The notes beneath the pieces are model-generated. The model did no database searches and was not told the DNA's origin. It was given only the letters and a program-made list of their open reading frames with translations. From positions 1-29,991 of the forward strand of contig JALOAB010000006.1 in assembly GCA_023229045.1 (NCBI GenBank): a stretch of 29,991 nt of DNA, written 5' to 3'. A program made the position numbers and the translations under genes. This document shows positions 20,169 to 29,384 of this stretch, one piece after another. This DNA comes from Fidelibacterota bacterium (GTDB lineage: Bacteria; Fidelibacterota; UBA2242). Each line of letters starts with the position of its first letter. The stretch's first letter is position 1.

Positions 20169-20648
20169 ATGAAGTATAACAAGAATATGATGGATTTAGA
20201 AAATAAAAAGAACGCGGCCCGAGAAATAGTCAACAGAATCGTCGAACAATTCGGCGCCTATATAGTTGATTTTAAAGTCAATCAGCAGGGCAAGCGCACC
20301 TTCGTAAAGGTTTTAATCACCACCGATCAGGGAATTGCTCTCAACCAGATTGCCGAAATCAGCCGGGTTATGCGGGACGATGCAGCTCTTGACGCTATCT
20401 TTTCGGAAAATTTCCAGCTGGAAGTCAGTTCACCGGGCATCGATTTCCCATTGAAAAGTGTACGCGATTTTCGCCGTAATATTGGCCGCGAAATGAATGT
20501 CTTTCATCACAGTGTAGATCTTCGTTCACCTCTGAAAGGGACTTTGGAAGACGTTAACGAAGAACGCCTGATCATCAAGTCCGGTAATGAAAGCCAAATC
20601 CTTAGTTTAAGCGAGGTGGAATTCGCTAAAGTGATTATTAAATGGTAA
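20169..20648 (+). CDS. rimP: Ribosome maturation factor RimP
   Basis: The 159-residue protein matches RimP (DUF150): an N-terminal domain with GAYIVDFKV and VKVLITTDQGIALNQIAEISR, then LEVSSPGIDFPLKSVRDFRRNIGREM, the family's most conserved block, and a C-terminal Sm-like barrel. It assists 30S subunit assembly. ATG 20169 is taken, but the double ATG at 20187-20192 is also possible; no start has a strong ribosome site. It opens the conserved rimP-nusA-infB operon. nusA begins 22 bases after its stop. Confidence 0.93.
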   Translation: MKYNKNMMDLENKKNAAREIVNRIVEQFGAYIVDFKVNQQGKRTFVKVLITTDQGIALNQIAEISRVMRDDAALDAIFSENFQLEVSSPGIDFPLKSVRDFRRNIGREMNVFHHSVDLRSPLKGTLEDVNEERLIIKSGNESQILSLSEVEFAKVIIKW

Positions 20649-20670
20649 ATAATTAACAGGAGATTTCAAA

Positions 20671-22065
20671 TTGGTAAATCGTGAAATTATTGAAGCCTTC
20701 TCCCAGATAGCCCGCGAAAAGAACGTGGATCGCAGTGAATTGGGTGACATTATTGAAAAAGTATTTTTGACTCTCATCGAAAAAAAATACGAGTCGACTG
20801 AAAATTTCGATGTAATTGTAAATATGGATAAAGGCGAGATCGAAATCTATCATCAGATGACGATTGTCGATAAACCTACCGGTTCTGTCCATGAAATTAG
20901 CCTGGAAGAAGCCCGGAAGACCGAACCCGATTTGCAGGTTGGCGATCCTTTTATTGAAGTGATCGATCCGTTGAGTTTTGGCAGAAGACTCATTTCGCAT
21001 GCCAAGCAGATCCTCAATCAGCAGATCGTTCGGGTCGAGAAAAACCAGATTTACGAAGAATATGCCAAGAAAATCGGTCAAATCATCATTGGCGACGTTC
21101 ACCAGATCAGACGCGATGCGATCTTTATCATAATCGGTAAAGCCGAACTGAAAATGCCGCGTGAGGAACAGATTCCGAACGAACGCTATCGCCGTGGTGA
21201 GAATATTAAAGCAATTATCAAAGAGGCTATTATGGGAGCCAGCGGTCCGGAAATCATTGTCTCCCGGGCTGATAAATCATTTCTCGTAAAATTATTCGAA
21301 AACGAGGTGCCGGAAATCTACGATAAGACGATTGAAATTAAGAAAGTAGCCCGGCATGCCGGCGATCGCAGTAAGGTCATTGTTGAATCCAATGATCGCC
21401 GGATCGATGCGGTAGGTGCCTGCGTTGGCATCAAGGGCAGTCGCATTCAGGCGATCGTGCGGGAATTGAATAATGAAAAAATCGATATCATCAATAACAG
21501 CAGTGAATCCGAAATTTTAATTACGCGGGCGCTTTCACCAGCTAAGCCGCTGGAGCTTGAGATCGATGAGGAAAAGAAAACTGCGCTGGCCATCTTTGTC
21601 GACGATGAAATCTCTGTTGCCATCGGAAAAATGGGACAGAATATCCGATTGGCATCGGAAGTCACCGGTTACTCAATCGACGCGATCAAAAAATCCGATT
21701 ACGAGCTGACCGAATCCGAAACCCTTTATCTGGAAGATATTGAAGGCATTACCGAGCACAACTGGAAATTACTGTACAGTTACGGTATCGAAACTGCTGA
21801 AGAATTTTTAGCGACTCATCGTGAAGAACTACTAAGTATCAAGGGTTTAGGCGATAAAACCCTCGATAAGCTCGAACAGATAGTCAGCGAGGCTCAGGAA
21901 AAGCGGAAAGCCGAGGTAGCGGCGGTTCGGGAAGCCGCTCGTGCTCAGCGTGAAGCGGCTCTTCAAAATGCTCAAGAACAGAAAGATCAATCTTTAAGGG
22001 AAGAAGAAGATATTGAATTGTCCAAAGAGGACATCATTGAGGATTTTAGACAGGAAGAGAATTAA
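20671..22065 (+). CDS. nusA: Transcription termination/antitermination factor NusA
   Basis: The 464-residue protein has the usual order: N-terminal RNA polymerase-binding domain (1-130), S1 domain (about 130-200, GQIIIGDVHQIRRDAIFI), two KH domains with GDRSKVIV and ACVGIKGSRIQAI, and IGKMGQNIRLAS, then a helix-hairpin-helix segment (IEGITEHNWKLLYSYGI and LLSIKGLGDKTLDKLEQI) and a charged coiled tail. A TTG start at 20671 is used, eight bases after AGGAG. No ATG or GTG near that point gives a full N-terminus. It influences pausing, termination and antitermination, possibly including that of its own operon. Confidence 0.96.
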   Translation: MVNREIIEAFSQIAREKNVDRSELGDIIEKVFLTLIEKKYESTENFDVIVNMDKGEIEIYHQMTIVDKPTGSVHEISLEEARKTEPDLQVGDPFIEVIDPLSFGRRLISHAKQILNQQIVRVEKNQIYEEYAKKIGQIIIGDVHQIRRDAIFIIIGKAELKMPREEQIPNERYRRGENIKAIIKEAIMGASGPEIIVSRADKSFLVKLFENEVPEIYDKTIEIKKVARHAGDRSKVIVESNDRRIDAVGACVGIKGSRIQAIVRELNNEKIDIINNSSESEILITRALSPAKPLELEIDEEKKTALAIFVDDEISVAIGKMGQNIRLASEVTGYSIDAIKKSDYELTESETLYLEDIEGITEHNWKLLYSYGIETAEEFLATHREELLSIKGLGDKTLDKLEQIVSEAQEKRKAEVAAVREAARAQREAALQNAQEQKDQSLREEEDIELSKEDIIEDFRQEEN

Positions 22066-22069
22066 ATAG

Positions 22070-24595
22070 ATGAGTATTGACCTAAAAGGCAGACAAAAAC
22101 GCATATTCGAGATTGCCAAGGAATTAAATATTTCACATAGTGATATTATGAAATATCTTGAGAAAGAAGGGATTCCCTGTAAAAGCATCATGACACCGGT
22201 CGATGAAGCCTGTTATATGAAAATTCTGGAAGAATTTGCCAAGGAAAAGGACATCGTCGAAAGGATTCGGAAAGAACGGGCGCGCCGCGAAGCTGAAAAT
22301 AAACGCAAAGCTGATGAGGAAGCCCGCCGTTCGGCTGAATTAGAACGCCGCAAACTCGAAGAAGAAGTTTTTAGATCGGCGCTGTCGTTCTATGATGAGG
22401 CGGTTAAGAATGTTCTCAAACATAGTCTGAACGTTCAACGAGAATTGATTGAGGCGGTTTGGGAAACAGGAAAAGTTACGGATGTGTCTCCGGAATCGGT
22501 CAAACTCAAAAAACCATCTAAGGCACCTGAAGCCGCCCCGGAAAAAACATCTGTCGCGTCGACTACGGAACCACTTAAGAAAAAAGAAAAGAAAAAACTC
22601 CGCCGGATTAAGATCGATGAACTCGAACCTCGGTTGGATCAGAAATTTGGGAAACGGAAACCGTCTGAAATCGAAGAAGAAAAAAACCGTCGTCTGAAAC
22701 GCCCGGGTACCAATTGGGCGACCAGCGATCGTCTTGTCGATGCTCAAATCCGCAAGACAATGGCTAAGATAGGGGAAAAGTCTACTCGTAAAAAGTATAA
22801 AAAAGCCGAAGCGGTTTCTGAAGAACTCGAAACCAGCAAGAAAATTCGCATCAGCGATTTTGCTACCGTTGATACTCTGGCTTCTATGATGGGTGTCGAT
22901 GCGGCTGATGTAATTCAGAAATGCATGGAACTCGGCTCGTTTGTAACTATGAATCAACGTCTCGATTTTGATACGATAACGCTTCTAAGCGATGAATTCG
23001 GTTTTGAAGTTGAAAAACTGGAGCAATACGGGGAAGAAAAGATCAAGATAGAAGACACTGAGGAAGATCTGGAAAATGCGAGTCCGCGCCCACCGGTTGT
23101 CGTCATAATGGGACACGTCGATCACGGGAAAACGTCCTTGCTGGATTATATCCGCCGATCGAATATCGTTGCCGGTGAATCGGGCGGGATCACTCAACAC
23201 ATTGGTGCATACCGGGTCGAATTACCGAGTAAAAAAGCCATAACCTTTCTGGATACCCCGGGACATGAAGCCTTTACCGCTATGCGGGCGCGTGGTGCGC
23301 AGGTTACGGATCTGGTGATTTTGATTGTGGCCGCCGATGACAGCGTTATGCCCCAGACTATCGAAGCTATAAATCATGCTAAAGCCGCTAATGTACCAAT
23401 TGTCGTTGCTATTAATAAAATCGATAAACCGGAAGCGGATGTGGAACGCGTTAGACGCGATCTGGCGAATCACGACGTTCTGGTAGAAAGTTGGGGCGGA
23501 AAAATACAGACTGCCGAGATCTCGGCAAAAACCGGCAAAGGCATCGATCATCTGCTTGATCTGATCCTCCTGGAAGCCGAAATGCTGGAACTCAAGGCAA
23601 ACTATCAAACTATGGCGAAGGGAACTGTGATCGAATCCAGCATCGATAAGCGGCGCGGTCCAATAGCCACGGTTATTATCAAAAAAGGTACCCTAAAAGT
23701 TGGTGATCCGTTCGTTTGCGGTGTAGCCTGTGGACGAGTTCGCACTATTACTGATGAACGTGGTCAGAAACTTGCCAAAGCCGAACCTTCCGATCCGGTC
23801 GTAATCTCCGGTTTTGATTTCCTGCCCAAACCGGCGGAAGTATTTGCGGTTGTAAAGGATGAACGCGAAGCGCGTAAAATTGCCAGCGAAAGACAAAAGA
23901 TTGAACACGAACATCAAAAGCGTCAGGTAAAGGAATGGTCGCTGGATGCCATTTCAGCTCAAATCGCCGAAGGTAAAATCAAACAGTTGAATGTGATCCT
24001 GAAAGGTGATTTCGATGGTTCGGTGGAAGCGGTTGCCCAGACCCTGCAAGAACTCGGTAACGAGGAGGTCGCCGTAAGTATCAAACATAAGGCCGCCGGC
24101 AATATTACCGAATCAGACATTTTACTGGCCAAGACCTCGCAGGCGGTCGTGATAGGCTTCAACGTCACTGCCGATCCGAAAGTCAACGACCTGGCCAAGA
24201 AAGAGAATGTCGAAATTCGTCATTATTCAATTATTTACGAACTGACTGAAGATGTACAGGCCGCTCTCGAAGGTCTCCTGACACCCGATAAAATCGAAGA
24301 GCATCTCGGCGAAGCGGAAGTTCGCGAGGTGTTTAAAATTCCACGTGCCGGGCTGATTGCCGGTTCTTATGTTGTTGAAGGCAAGGTCGTTCGCAATGCT
24401 CAGGCACGCCTGAAACGAGACGGCGAAATAATTTTTGAAGGACCGGTAGAATCACTAAAGCGTTTTAAAGATGACGTCAGGGAAGTCAACGAAGGTTACG
24501 AATGTGGCATCGCTTTACAAGGTGCACCGGAATACAGCGTCGGCGACCGGATTGAATTTTTTGAAATTAAATCAGTCAAGAGGACGCTGGCTTAA
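22070..24595 (+). CDS. infB: Translation initiation factor IF-2
   Basis: The 841-residue protein has an N-terminal IF2_N-like region (RIFEIAKELNISHSDIMKYLEKEGI), a long lysine/glutamate-rich linker with a weakly conserved second IF2_N domain (near 265-315), and the G domain with GHVDHGKT (348-355), DTPGH (395-399) and NKID (449-452). Domains II to IV follow, ending in GYECGIALQGAPEYSVGDRIEFFE. It delivers initiator tRNA to the 30S subunit and promotes subunit joining. The gene starts four bases after nusA. The C-terminal half is highly conserved; the linker is the variable part. Confidence 0.97.
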   Translation: MSIDLKGRQKRIFEIAKELNISHSDIMKYLEKEGIPCKSIMTPVDEACYMKILEEFAKEKDIVERIRKERARREAENKRKADEEARRSAELERRKLEEEVFRSALSFYDEAVKNVLKHSLNVQRELIEAVWETGKVTDVSPESVKLKKPSKAPEAAPEKTSVASTTEPLKKKEKKKLRRIKIDELEPRLDQKFGKRKPSEIEEEKNRRLKRPGTNWATSDRLVDAQIRKTMAKIGEKSTRKKYKKAEAVSEELETSKKIRISDFATVDTLASMMGVDAADVIQKCMELGSFVTMNQRLDFDTITLLSDEFGFEVEKLEQYGEEKIKIEDTEEDLENASPRPPVVVIMGHVDHGKTSLLDYIRRSNIVAGESGGITQHIGAYRVELPSKKAITFLDTPGHEAFTAMRARGAQVTDLVILIVAADDSVMPQTIEAINHAKAANVPIVVAINKIDKPEADVERVRRDLANHDVLVESWGGKIQTAEISAKTGKGIDHLLDLILLEAEMLELKANYQTMAKGTVIESSIDKRRGPIATVIIKKGTLKVGDPFVCGVACGRVRTITDERGQKLAKAEPSDPVVISGFDFLPKPAEVFAVVKDEREARKIASERQKIEHEHQKRQVKEWSLDAISAQIAEGKIKQLNVILKGDFDGSVEAVAQTLQELGNEEVAVSIKHKAAGNITESDILLAKTSQAVVIGFNVTADPKVNDLAKKENVEIRHYSIIYELTEDVQAALEGLLTPDKIEEHLGEAEVREVFKIPRAGLIAGSYVVEGKVVRNAQARLKRDGEIIFEGPVESLKRFKDDVREVNEGYECGIALQGAPEYSVGDRIEFFEIKSVKRTLA

Positions 24596-24613
24596 TCGGT
24601 GATATTTCTACCC

Positions 24614-24895
24614 ATGACGATCGGATTTTTACAGATGGACCTGCTGATGCGCAATACACATTCGCTCAAGGATAAACGTTCCATAATCAGTCGCATCAAA
24701 AACCAGATTCGGGCAAAATACAATGTAGCCGTTGCCGAAATCGACCGTAATGATCAATATCGACAATGTTTGTTGGGAATTACGACAATCAGCAATGATC
24801 ATCAAATCGTAAATCAGACTCTCAATGCCGTTGAAAAACTGGTAGAAAATTGTATTGAAATCCAGATTGTTGCACGAAAAATGGAGATGCTCTGA
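24614..24895 (+). CDS. ylxP: YlxP/DUF503 family protein
   Basis: A small protein of 93 residues with the DUF503 landmarks: an N-terminal strand TIGFLQMDL, then HSLKDKRSIISRIKNQIRAKYNVAVAEID and a C-terminal IQIVARKMEML. The family is regularly encoded between infB and rbfA in Gram-positive and other genomes; it is thought to take part in ribosome biogenesis, without a settled role. ATG 24614 gives the family's normal N-terminus. An in-frame GTG at 24599 would add five residues. Its stop overlaps the rbfA start (ATGA-type arrangement: TGATG). Confidence 0.85.
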   Translation: MTIGFLQMDLLMRNTHSLKDKRSIISRIKNQIRAKYNVAVAEIDRNDQYRQCLLGITTISNDHQIVNQTLNAVEKLVENCIEIQIVARKMEML

Positions 24896-25269
24896 TGACC
24901 GGTTATCGAATCAAAAGAGTCGAAGATGAAGTTAAGCGCATCGTGGCTGAAATTTTTATCAGAGACCTGCGTCTCGATCATATCGGTTTGCTTACGGTAA
25001 CGAAAGTCGTCTGCTCGGCCGATCTGAGAGAAGCAAAGATTTATATCAGTATTTACGATAATAAAAAGAGTACGATCGCGGAAGCTATGGATTTAATCAA
25101 GGGACATACCTCTTTTGTAAGAGGCTTGCTGGGAAATCGGTTGACTTTACGTTTCGTGCCGCGCATTACTTTCTATTATGACGATACCCAGGAATACGTT
25201 GAAAATATTGAGCGAATATTCCAGAAAATTCATCAGATTGAAGGGGAGCGCCAAGACGGATTGGATTAA
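24895..25269 (+). CDS. rbfA: Ribosome-binding factor A
   Basis: The 124-residue protein begins YRIKRVEDEVKRIVAEIF and has VTKVVCSADLREAKIYISIY, typical RbfA, a KH-fold protein that helps mature the 5' end of 16S rRNA in the 30S subunit. LTLRFVPRITFYYDDTQEYVENIERIF is the conserved C-terminal block. The ATG overlaps the ylxP stop by one base. truB overlaps the end of the gene in another frame, its exact start being uncertain. Confidence 0.94.
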   Translation: MTGYRIKRVEDEVKRIVAEIFIRDLRLDHIGLLTVTKVVCSADLREAKIYISIYDNKKSTIAEAMDLIKGHTSFVRGLLGNRLTLRFVPRITFYYDDTQEYVENIERIFQKIHQIEGERQDGLD

Positions 25270-25933
25270 CAGGATATTGAATGTCTATAAACCGACCGGA
25301 ATTTCTTCTTATGATGTGGTGCGTCGCGTCAAGCATTTCCTTAAAATCAGGAAAGTCGGGCACGCTGGTACGCTGGATCCGTTTGCCGAGGGAGTACTCT
25401 TGATTCTGATTGGTCAGGCTACTAAGCAGATGCAACGATTGCTCACTTTGCCGAAATCTTATGAAGCGATTTTAGACCTTGGTGAGGCTACCGACACCGG
25501 AGATAACACTGCTCCCGTCATACGAACTGAAACAATTCCGAATATAACCATAGAAAAATTAACGGAAGTCGCCAAACTGTTTAGCGGAACAATCGAACAG
25601 ATTCCACCGGCTTATTCTGCCAAGAAAATCAATGGTCGGCCGGCTTATAAATACGCGCGCCAGGGTTTGAAAGTCGAACTGAAACCGAAGAAAATCGAGA
25701 TTTACTCTCTGGTTATAGATTTAATAGATCCCAAGACAATTTTAATCAAGGTAACTTGCTCCAGCGGCACTTATATCCGGAAATTAGGCGAGGATCTAGC
25801 CAGAGCGCTGGATACGGAAGGTCATTTAACCGCATTAAAACGGACCAGGATAGGAAATTACATCTGGCAGGAAGCCATACCTTTCGACGAGCTGGGAAAT
25901 TATTTAACGAATGCGGCGGATGGTGTCGCATGA
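25238..25933 (+). CDS. truB: tRNA pseudouridine(55) synthase TruB
   Basis: The family start RILNVYKPTGISSYDVV is seen, then GHAGTLDPFAEGVLL with the catalytic aspartate (D47 with this start), YSAKKINGRPAYKYARQG, and CSSGTYIRKLGEDL. TruB converts U55 in the T loop of most tRNAs to pseudouridine. The start is uncertain: TTG 25238 gives 231 residues and overlaps rbfA by 32 bases; TTG 25277, after the rbfA stop, gives 218 residues but has its AGGA only two bases away; ATG 25178 would overlap rbfA by 92 bases. None has a good ribosome site. The stop overlaps the ribF start (ATGA). Confidence 0.92.
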   Translation: MKGSAKTDWINRILNVYKPTGISSYDVVRRVKHFLKIRKVGHAGTLDPFAEGVLLILIGQATKQMQRLLTLPKSYEAILDLGEATDTGDNTAPVIRTETIPNITIEKLTEVAKLFSGTIEQIPPAYSAKKINGRPAYKYARQGLKVELKPKKIEIYSLVIDLIDPKTILIKVTCSSGTYIRKLGEDLARALDTEGHLTALKRTRIGNYIWQEAIPFDELGNYLTNAADGVA

Positions 25934-26898
25934 AAGTCTATTACGGTATCGAAAATTTACCTGCAAATTACGAAGGAGCCTGCGTAACGCTCGGAGTATT
26001 TGACGGTCTGCATCTGGCACATCGCCAGATTATCAAACAGGTTGTGAAACTTGCCGGTGAAAAACGAAGTCAATCGATGCTGATTACCTTCGAACCGCAT
26101 CCCCGACAGGTCTTGAATCAAACCCCGGATAACCATCTGCCGATTCTGACAACTGCTCCCGAAAAAATCGAATTACTCGGAAGAACCGGCATTGATGATT
26201 TATTATTTATCAAAACCGATAGAAACTTTCTGAAGACCGAAGAATCCGATTTTATTAAACAAATCCTGATAAACAGGTTGAAAATACAGGCGTTGGTAAT
26301 CGGTTATGATTATCATTTTGGTCGCGAGCGACGCGGGAATCCTCATACGCTGGAATCGGCCGGCCAGGAATATGGTTTCAAAGTTGTTATTATGCCGCCG
26401 TTTTATTCAAATGGTGCTCTGGTGCGTTCATCGCTTATCAGACAACTTATTGCTGATGGTAAGGTTGTCGAGGCGAACGAATTGCTCGGCTGGTCATACA
26501 GTTTCAGTGGAAAGGTAGTTAAAGGATCCGGGCGCGGTCATAATCTGGGTTTCCCAACGGCTAATCTGATGACGGAAGTTGCCCAGAAATTAATCCCGGC
26601 TGACGGGGTCTATTTTGTCAAAGCCTGCCTGTCCAGGAAAGAATATTATGGCATTTTAAATATCGGAGTTCGCAAGACCTTTGATGAATCCGAACGGACA
26701 ATTGAATTATACCTGATCAATTTCCCGGATCAGGAATTATATGGCAGAGAGATCAGAGTTGCCATGCTGGAAAGGCTCAGGGATGAGTTGAAATTTGAAA
26801 CGACGGCGGCGCTGGAGGAGCAGATGCAAGCCGATCTGAAATTATGTATTGGGAAAATTAGTAAGAAAGAAAATGAAACGGAGGTATATTGTAAATGA
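25930..26898 (+). CDS. ribF: Bifunctional riboflavin kinase/FAD synthetase
   Basis: The 322-residue protein has an N-terminal nucleotidyltransferase domain with GVFDGLHLAH (22-31), FEPHPRQVL and a YDYHFGRERRG motif near residue 125, and a C-terminal riboflavin kinase domain with GRGHNLGFPTANL (about 199-211) and ELYGREIRVAMLERLRDELKF. It makes FMN and FAD in the cytoplasm, relevant to the flavin-bearing hydrogenase subunit as to all flavoproteins. ATG 25930 overlaps the truB stop. The frame is open upstream to 25756, but that part lies in truB. The stop overlaps the rpsO start. Confidence 0.95.
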   Translation: MKVYYGIENLPANYEGACVTLGVFDGLHLAHRQIIKQVVKLAGEKRSQSMLITFEPHPRQVLNQTPDNHLPILTTAPEKIELLGRTGIDDLLFIKTDRNFLKTEESDFIKQILINRLKIQALVIGYDYHFGRERRGNPHTLESAGQEYGFKVVIMPPFYSNGALVRSSLIRQLIADGKVVEANELLGWSYSFSGKVVKGSGRGHNLGFPTANLMTEVAQKLIPADGVYFVKACLSRKEYYGILNIGVRKTFDESERTIELYLINFPDQELYGREIRVAMLERLRDELKFETTAALEEQMQADLKLCIGKISKKENETEVYCK

Positions 26899-27164
26899 CA
26901 TTAACCAAGGTAACTAAGAGCGATTTAGTTGAAAAGTATGGAAAAACAAGTCAGGATACCGGAGCGATAGCCGCTCAGATCGCATTGCTGACTGAGAGAA
27001 TCAAAGATTTAGGTAAGCATTTTTCAGTTAACCAGAAAGATCACAGTTCCCGGCGAGGCCTGATGAAAATGGTCAGCCGCAGAAAGCATCTTTTAGAGTA
27101 TTTACATAAGAAAAACGCCGCGGCCTATAAAGAATTAATCGAAAAATTAGAATTAAGAAAGTAA
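26895..27164 (+). CDS. rpsO: 30S ribosomal protein S15
   Basis: The 89-residue protein matches S15: GKTSQDTGAIAAQIALLTERIKDLGKHF, the HSSRRGLMKMVSRRKHLLEYL block that binds 16S rRNA helices, and a lysine-rich end. GGAGG lies 10 bases before ATG 26895, which overlaps the ribF stop by four bases (ATGA). In many bacteria S15 represses its own mRNA; a leader hairpin for that would have to lie within ribF here. pnp follows after 18 bases, the usual order. Confidence 0.97.
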   Translation: MTLTKVTKSDLVEKYGKTSQDTGAIAAQIALLTERIKDLGKHFSVNQKDHSSRRGLMKMVSRRKHLLEYLHKKNAAAYKELIEKLELRK

Positions 27165-27182
27165 ACAGTTAGGAGTAAATAA

Positions 27183-29381
27183 TTGTACCAAAAAAAGATG
27201 ACCCTTGGGGGTCGCGAATTATGTATTGAAACCGGTCGAATGGCCAAACAGGCCTCCGGATCGGTCCTCATACGATATGTCGACACGATGATATTAGTAA
27301 CGGCTGTAGCGAATTTTGAAAAAGAGGTGGAGCAGGATTTTTTTCCATTGCAGGTTGAATATCGCGAACGAGCCTATGCCGCCGGTAAAATTCCGGGCGG
27401 ATTTTTCAAGCGTGAAGGTCGCCCTTCCGAGAAGGAAATTCTCGGCTCGCGCCTGATCGATCGTCCAATCCGACCGTTATTTCCGGAAGGATTTCGCCGT
27501 GATACGCAAATAATTGCCAACGTAATCTCGAGTGATCAGGAAAATCCGGCAGATGTGCTGGGAATTATCGGAGCCTCGGCGGCTTTAATGATTTCAGAAA
27601 TTCCTTTTGCCGGTCCGATCGCCGGAGTGCGGGTCGGTCGGCTGGATGGTGAATTCATATTGAATCCGACAATTAAACAGACCGAAACCAGCGAACTCGA
27701 TATTATCGTTGCCGGCACCGAAGAATCGGTCGTGATGGTAGAAGGCGAATGTAAAAATGTATCTGAAGACCTGCTGGTGGATGCTATTGAATTCGGGCAT
27801 GCGGCCATCCGCGAGATCGTCAAATTTCAGAAGGAAATTATCGAGGATCTCAAACCGGTTAAACGCTCAATTGAAACTAGCGAAGAACCGCTCGAACTTA
27901 AAGAAAAAATCACCGCGCAGGCTGAGGCAAAGCTGGCCGACTGGCGCAGTCAGGCATTAATCTCGAAAAAGGCCTGGAATGATAGTATTCGGGCGTTTGT
28001 CAATCAAGTGATAGAAGAAAATGCCGAAGAATATCCTGAAGAGGAAAGATATATTGCACAACTCATCGATGAGATTGTTAAAAATGATATGCGTCGGCAA
28101 ATTCTCGAAACTGGTAAACGTCTCGATGGTCGTAGCTTCGATCTGATCCGGCCGATTACCTGTGAAATCGGAGTACTGCCACGGGCGCACGGTTCGGCGC
28201 TTTTTACCCGAGGAGAAACCCAGAGTCTGGGTTCGGTAACTCTAGGTACCAAGCTCGATGAACAGATTATCGATGATATCGATCGTGAAGAATTCACTAA
28301 GAAATTTATGCTTCACTATAATTTTCCGCCGTTTAGCGTGGGCGAAGTCAAACCGATCCGCGGTACCGGTCGCCGGGAAATCGGACACGGTAATTTGGCC
28401 GAAAGAGCCTTGAAATTGCAAATCCCAAGTGAAGAAGACTTTCCGTATACGATCCGAATCGTCTCGGATATTCTGGAATCGAATGGCTCATCCTCGATGG
28501 CAACGGTCTGTGCCGGTTCGCTGGCGATGATGGATGCTGGCATTCCGGTTAAGGAGACAGTCGCCGGTATTGCGATGGGCTTGATCAAGGAAGGTAAAAA
28601 GATCGTCGTGCTTTCAGACATAATCGGCGCTGAGGACCATTACGGTGATATGGACTTTAAGGTCACCGGTACGCGTGAAGGTATTACGGCGATTCAGATG
28701 GATTTGAAAATTCAGGGAATCGACGCATCGACGATGCGCTCAGCGTTGAAACAAGCTCAACTCGGGCGTTTGCATATTATCGATATTATGGAGCAGACGA
28801 TTAGCAAACCTCGTGAAAAAATTTCGGATTTTGCCCCTCGCATGTTGACCGTGAAAGTCGATAACGATCTGATTGGCGAAATTATCGGACCCGGTGGTAA
28901 AAATATCCGGGCGATGCAGGCTGAAAGCAATACCAAGATCGAAATTGATGATGATGGTATGGTCTTTATCTCGGCTATGGATTATGAAAGTGCCGAAAAA
29001 GGGCGGCAATTGGTAATTGGTATGACCGCTAAACCAGAAGAAGGTAAGATTTATCGTGATTGCACTGTTAAAAGGCTGGAAAGCTATGGTGCATTCGTGG
29101 AATTCTTACCGAATAAAGAAGGCTTGATGCATGTTTCGGAAGTTGCCTGGCAGAGAACGGACGACATTAATAGTGTCCTTAAAGTAGGCGACAAGGTCGA
29201 TGTGTTGTTGAAAAAAATCGCCGCGCCGGGCCGTTTTGAACTATCCATGCGAGAGTTAATTGAGAAACCGGAAGGTTATCAAGAAGCGCCGCGTCAATCA
29301 CGGCCGCCCAGATCGGGTGGTTTTAATGATCGCCCGCGCAACAACAATAATTCGTCGCATCGGCCGCGCTCCCGATACTAA
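27183..29381 (+). CDS. pnp: Polyribonucleotide nucleotidyltransferase (PNPase)
   Basis: The 732-residue protein has the standard layout: two RNase PH domains separated by a helical domain, a KH domain with IGEIIGPGGKNIRAMQ (near residues 562-577), an S1 domain with YGAFVEFLPNKEGLMHVSE (about 635-655), and a disordered Arg/Asn/Ser/Pro-rich tail. It degrades RNA 3' to 5' phosphorolytically. The TTG start at 27183 has AGGAG seven bases upstream; ATG 27198 would cut off the first five residues and has no better site. Phosphorolysis ties it weakly to cellular phosphate levels. Confidence 0.97.
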   Translation: MYQKKMTLGGRELCIETGRMAKQASGSVLIRYVDTMILVTAVANFEKEVEQDFFPLQVEYRERAYAAGKIPGGFFKREGRPSEKEILGSRLIDRPIRPLFPEGFRRDTQIIANVISSDQENPADVLGIIGASAALMISEIPFAGPIAGVRVGRLDGEFILNPTIKQTETSELDIIVAGTEESVVMVEGECKNVSEDLLVDAIEFGHAAIREIVKFQKEIIEDLKPVKRSIETSEEPLELKEKITAQAEAKLADWRSQALISKKAWNDSIRAFVNQVIEENAEEYPEEERYIAQLIDEIVKNDMRRQILETGKRLDGRSFDLIRPITCEIGVLPRAHGSALFTRGETQSLGSVTLGTKLDEQIIDDIDREEFTKKFMLHYNFPPFSVGEVKPIRGTGRREIGHGNLAERALKLQIPSEEDFPYTIRIVSDILESNGSSSMATVCAGSLAMMDAGIPVKETVAGIAMGLIKEGKKIVVLSDIIGAEDHYGDMDFKVTGTREGITAIQMDLKIQGIDASTMRSALKQAQLGRLHIIDIMEQTISKPREKISDFAPRMLTVKVDNDLIGEIIGPGGKNIRAMQAESNTKIEIDDDGMVFISAMDYESAEKGRQLVIGMTAKPEEGKIYRDCTVKRLESYGAFVEFLPNKEGLMHVSEVAWQRTDDINSVLKVGDKVDVLLKKIAAPGRFELSMRELIEKPEGYQEAPRQSRPPRSGGFNDRPRNNNNSSHRPRSRY

Positions 29382-29384
29382 TCA

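Noticed and set aside
22340..22957. 205-residue minus-strand frame inside infB
   Set aside because: It mirrors the Lys/Glu-rich linker of IF-2, giving a Phe/Arg-rich composition with no recognisable domain.
25256..25276. ACGGATT...AACAGGATA at the rbfA-truB junction as a copy of the ACAGGATT repeat
   Set aside because: The likeness is partial, lies within conserved coding sequence and lacks the 9-base periodicity.
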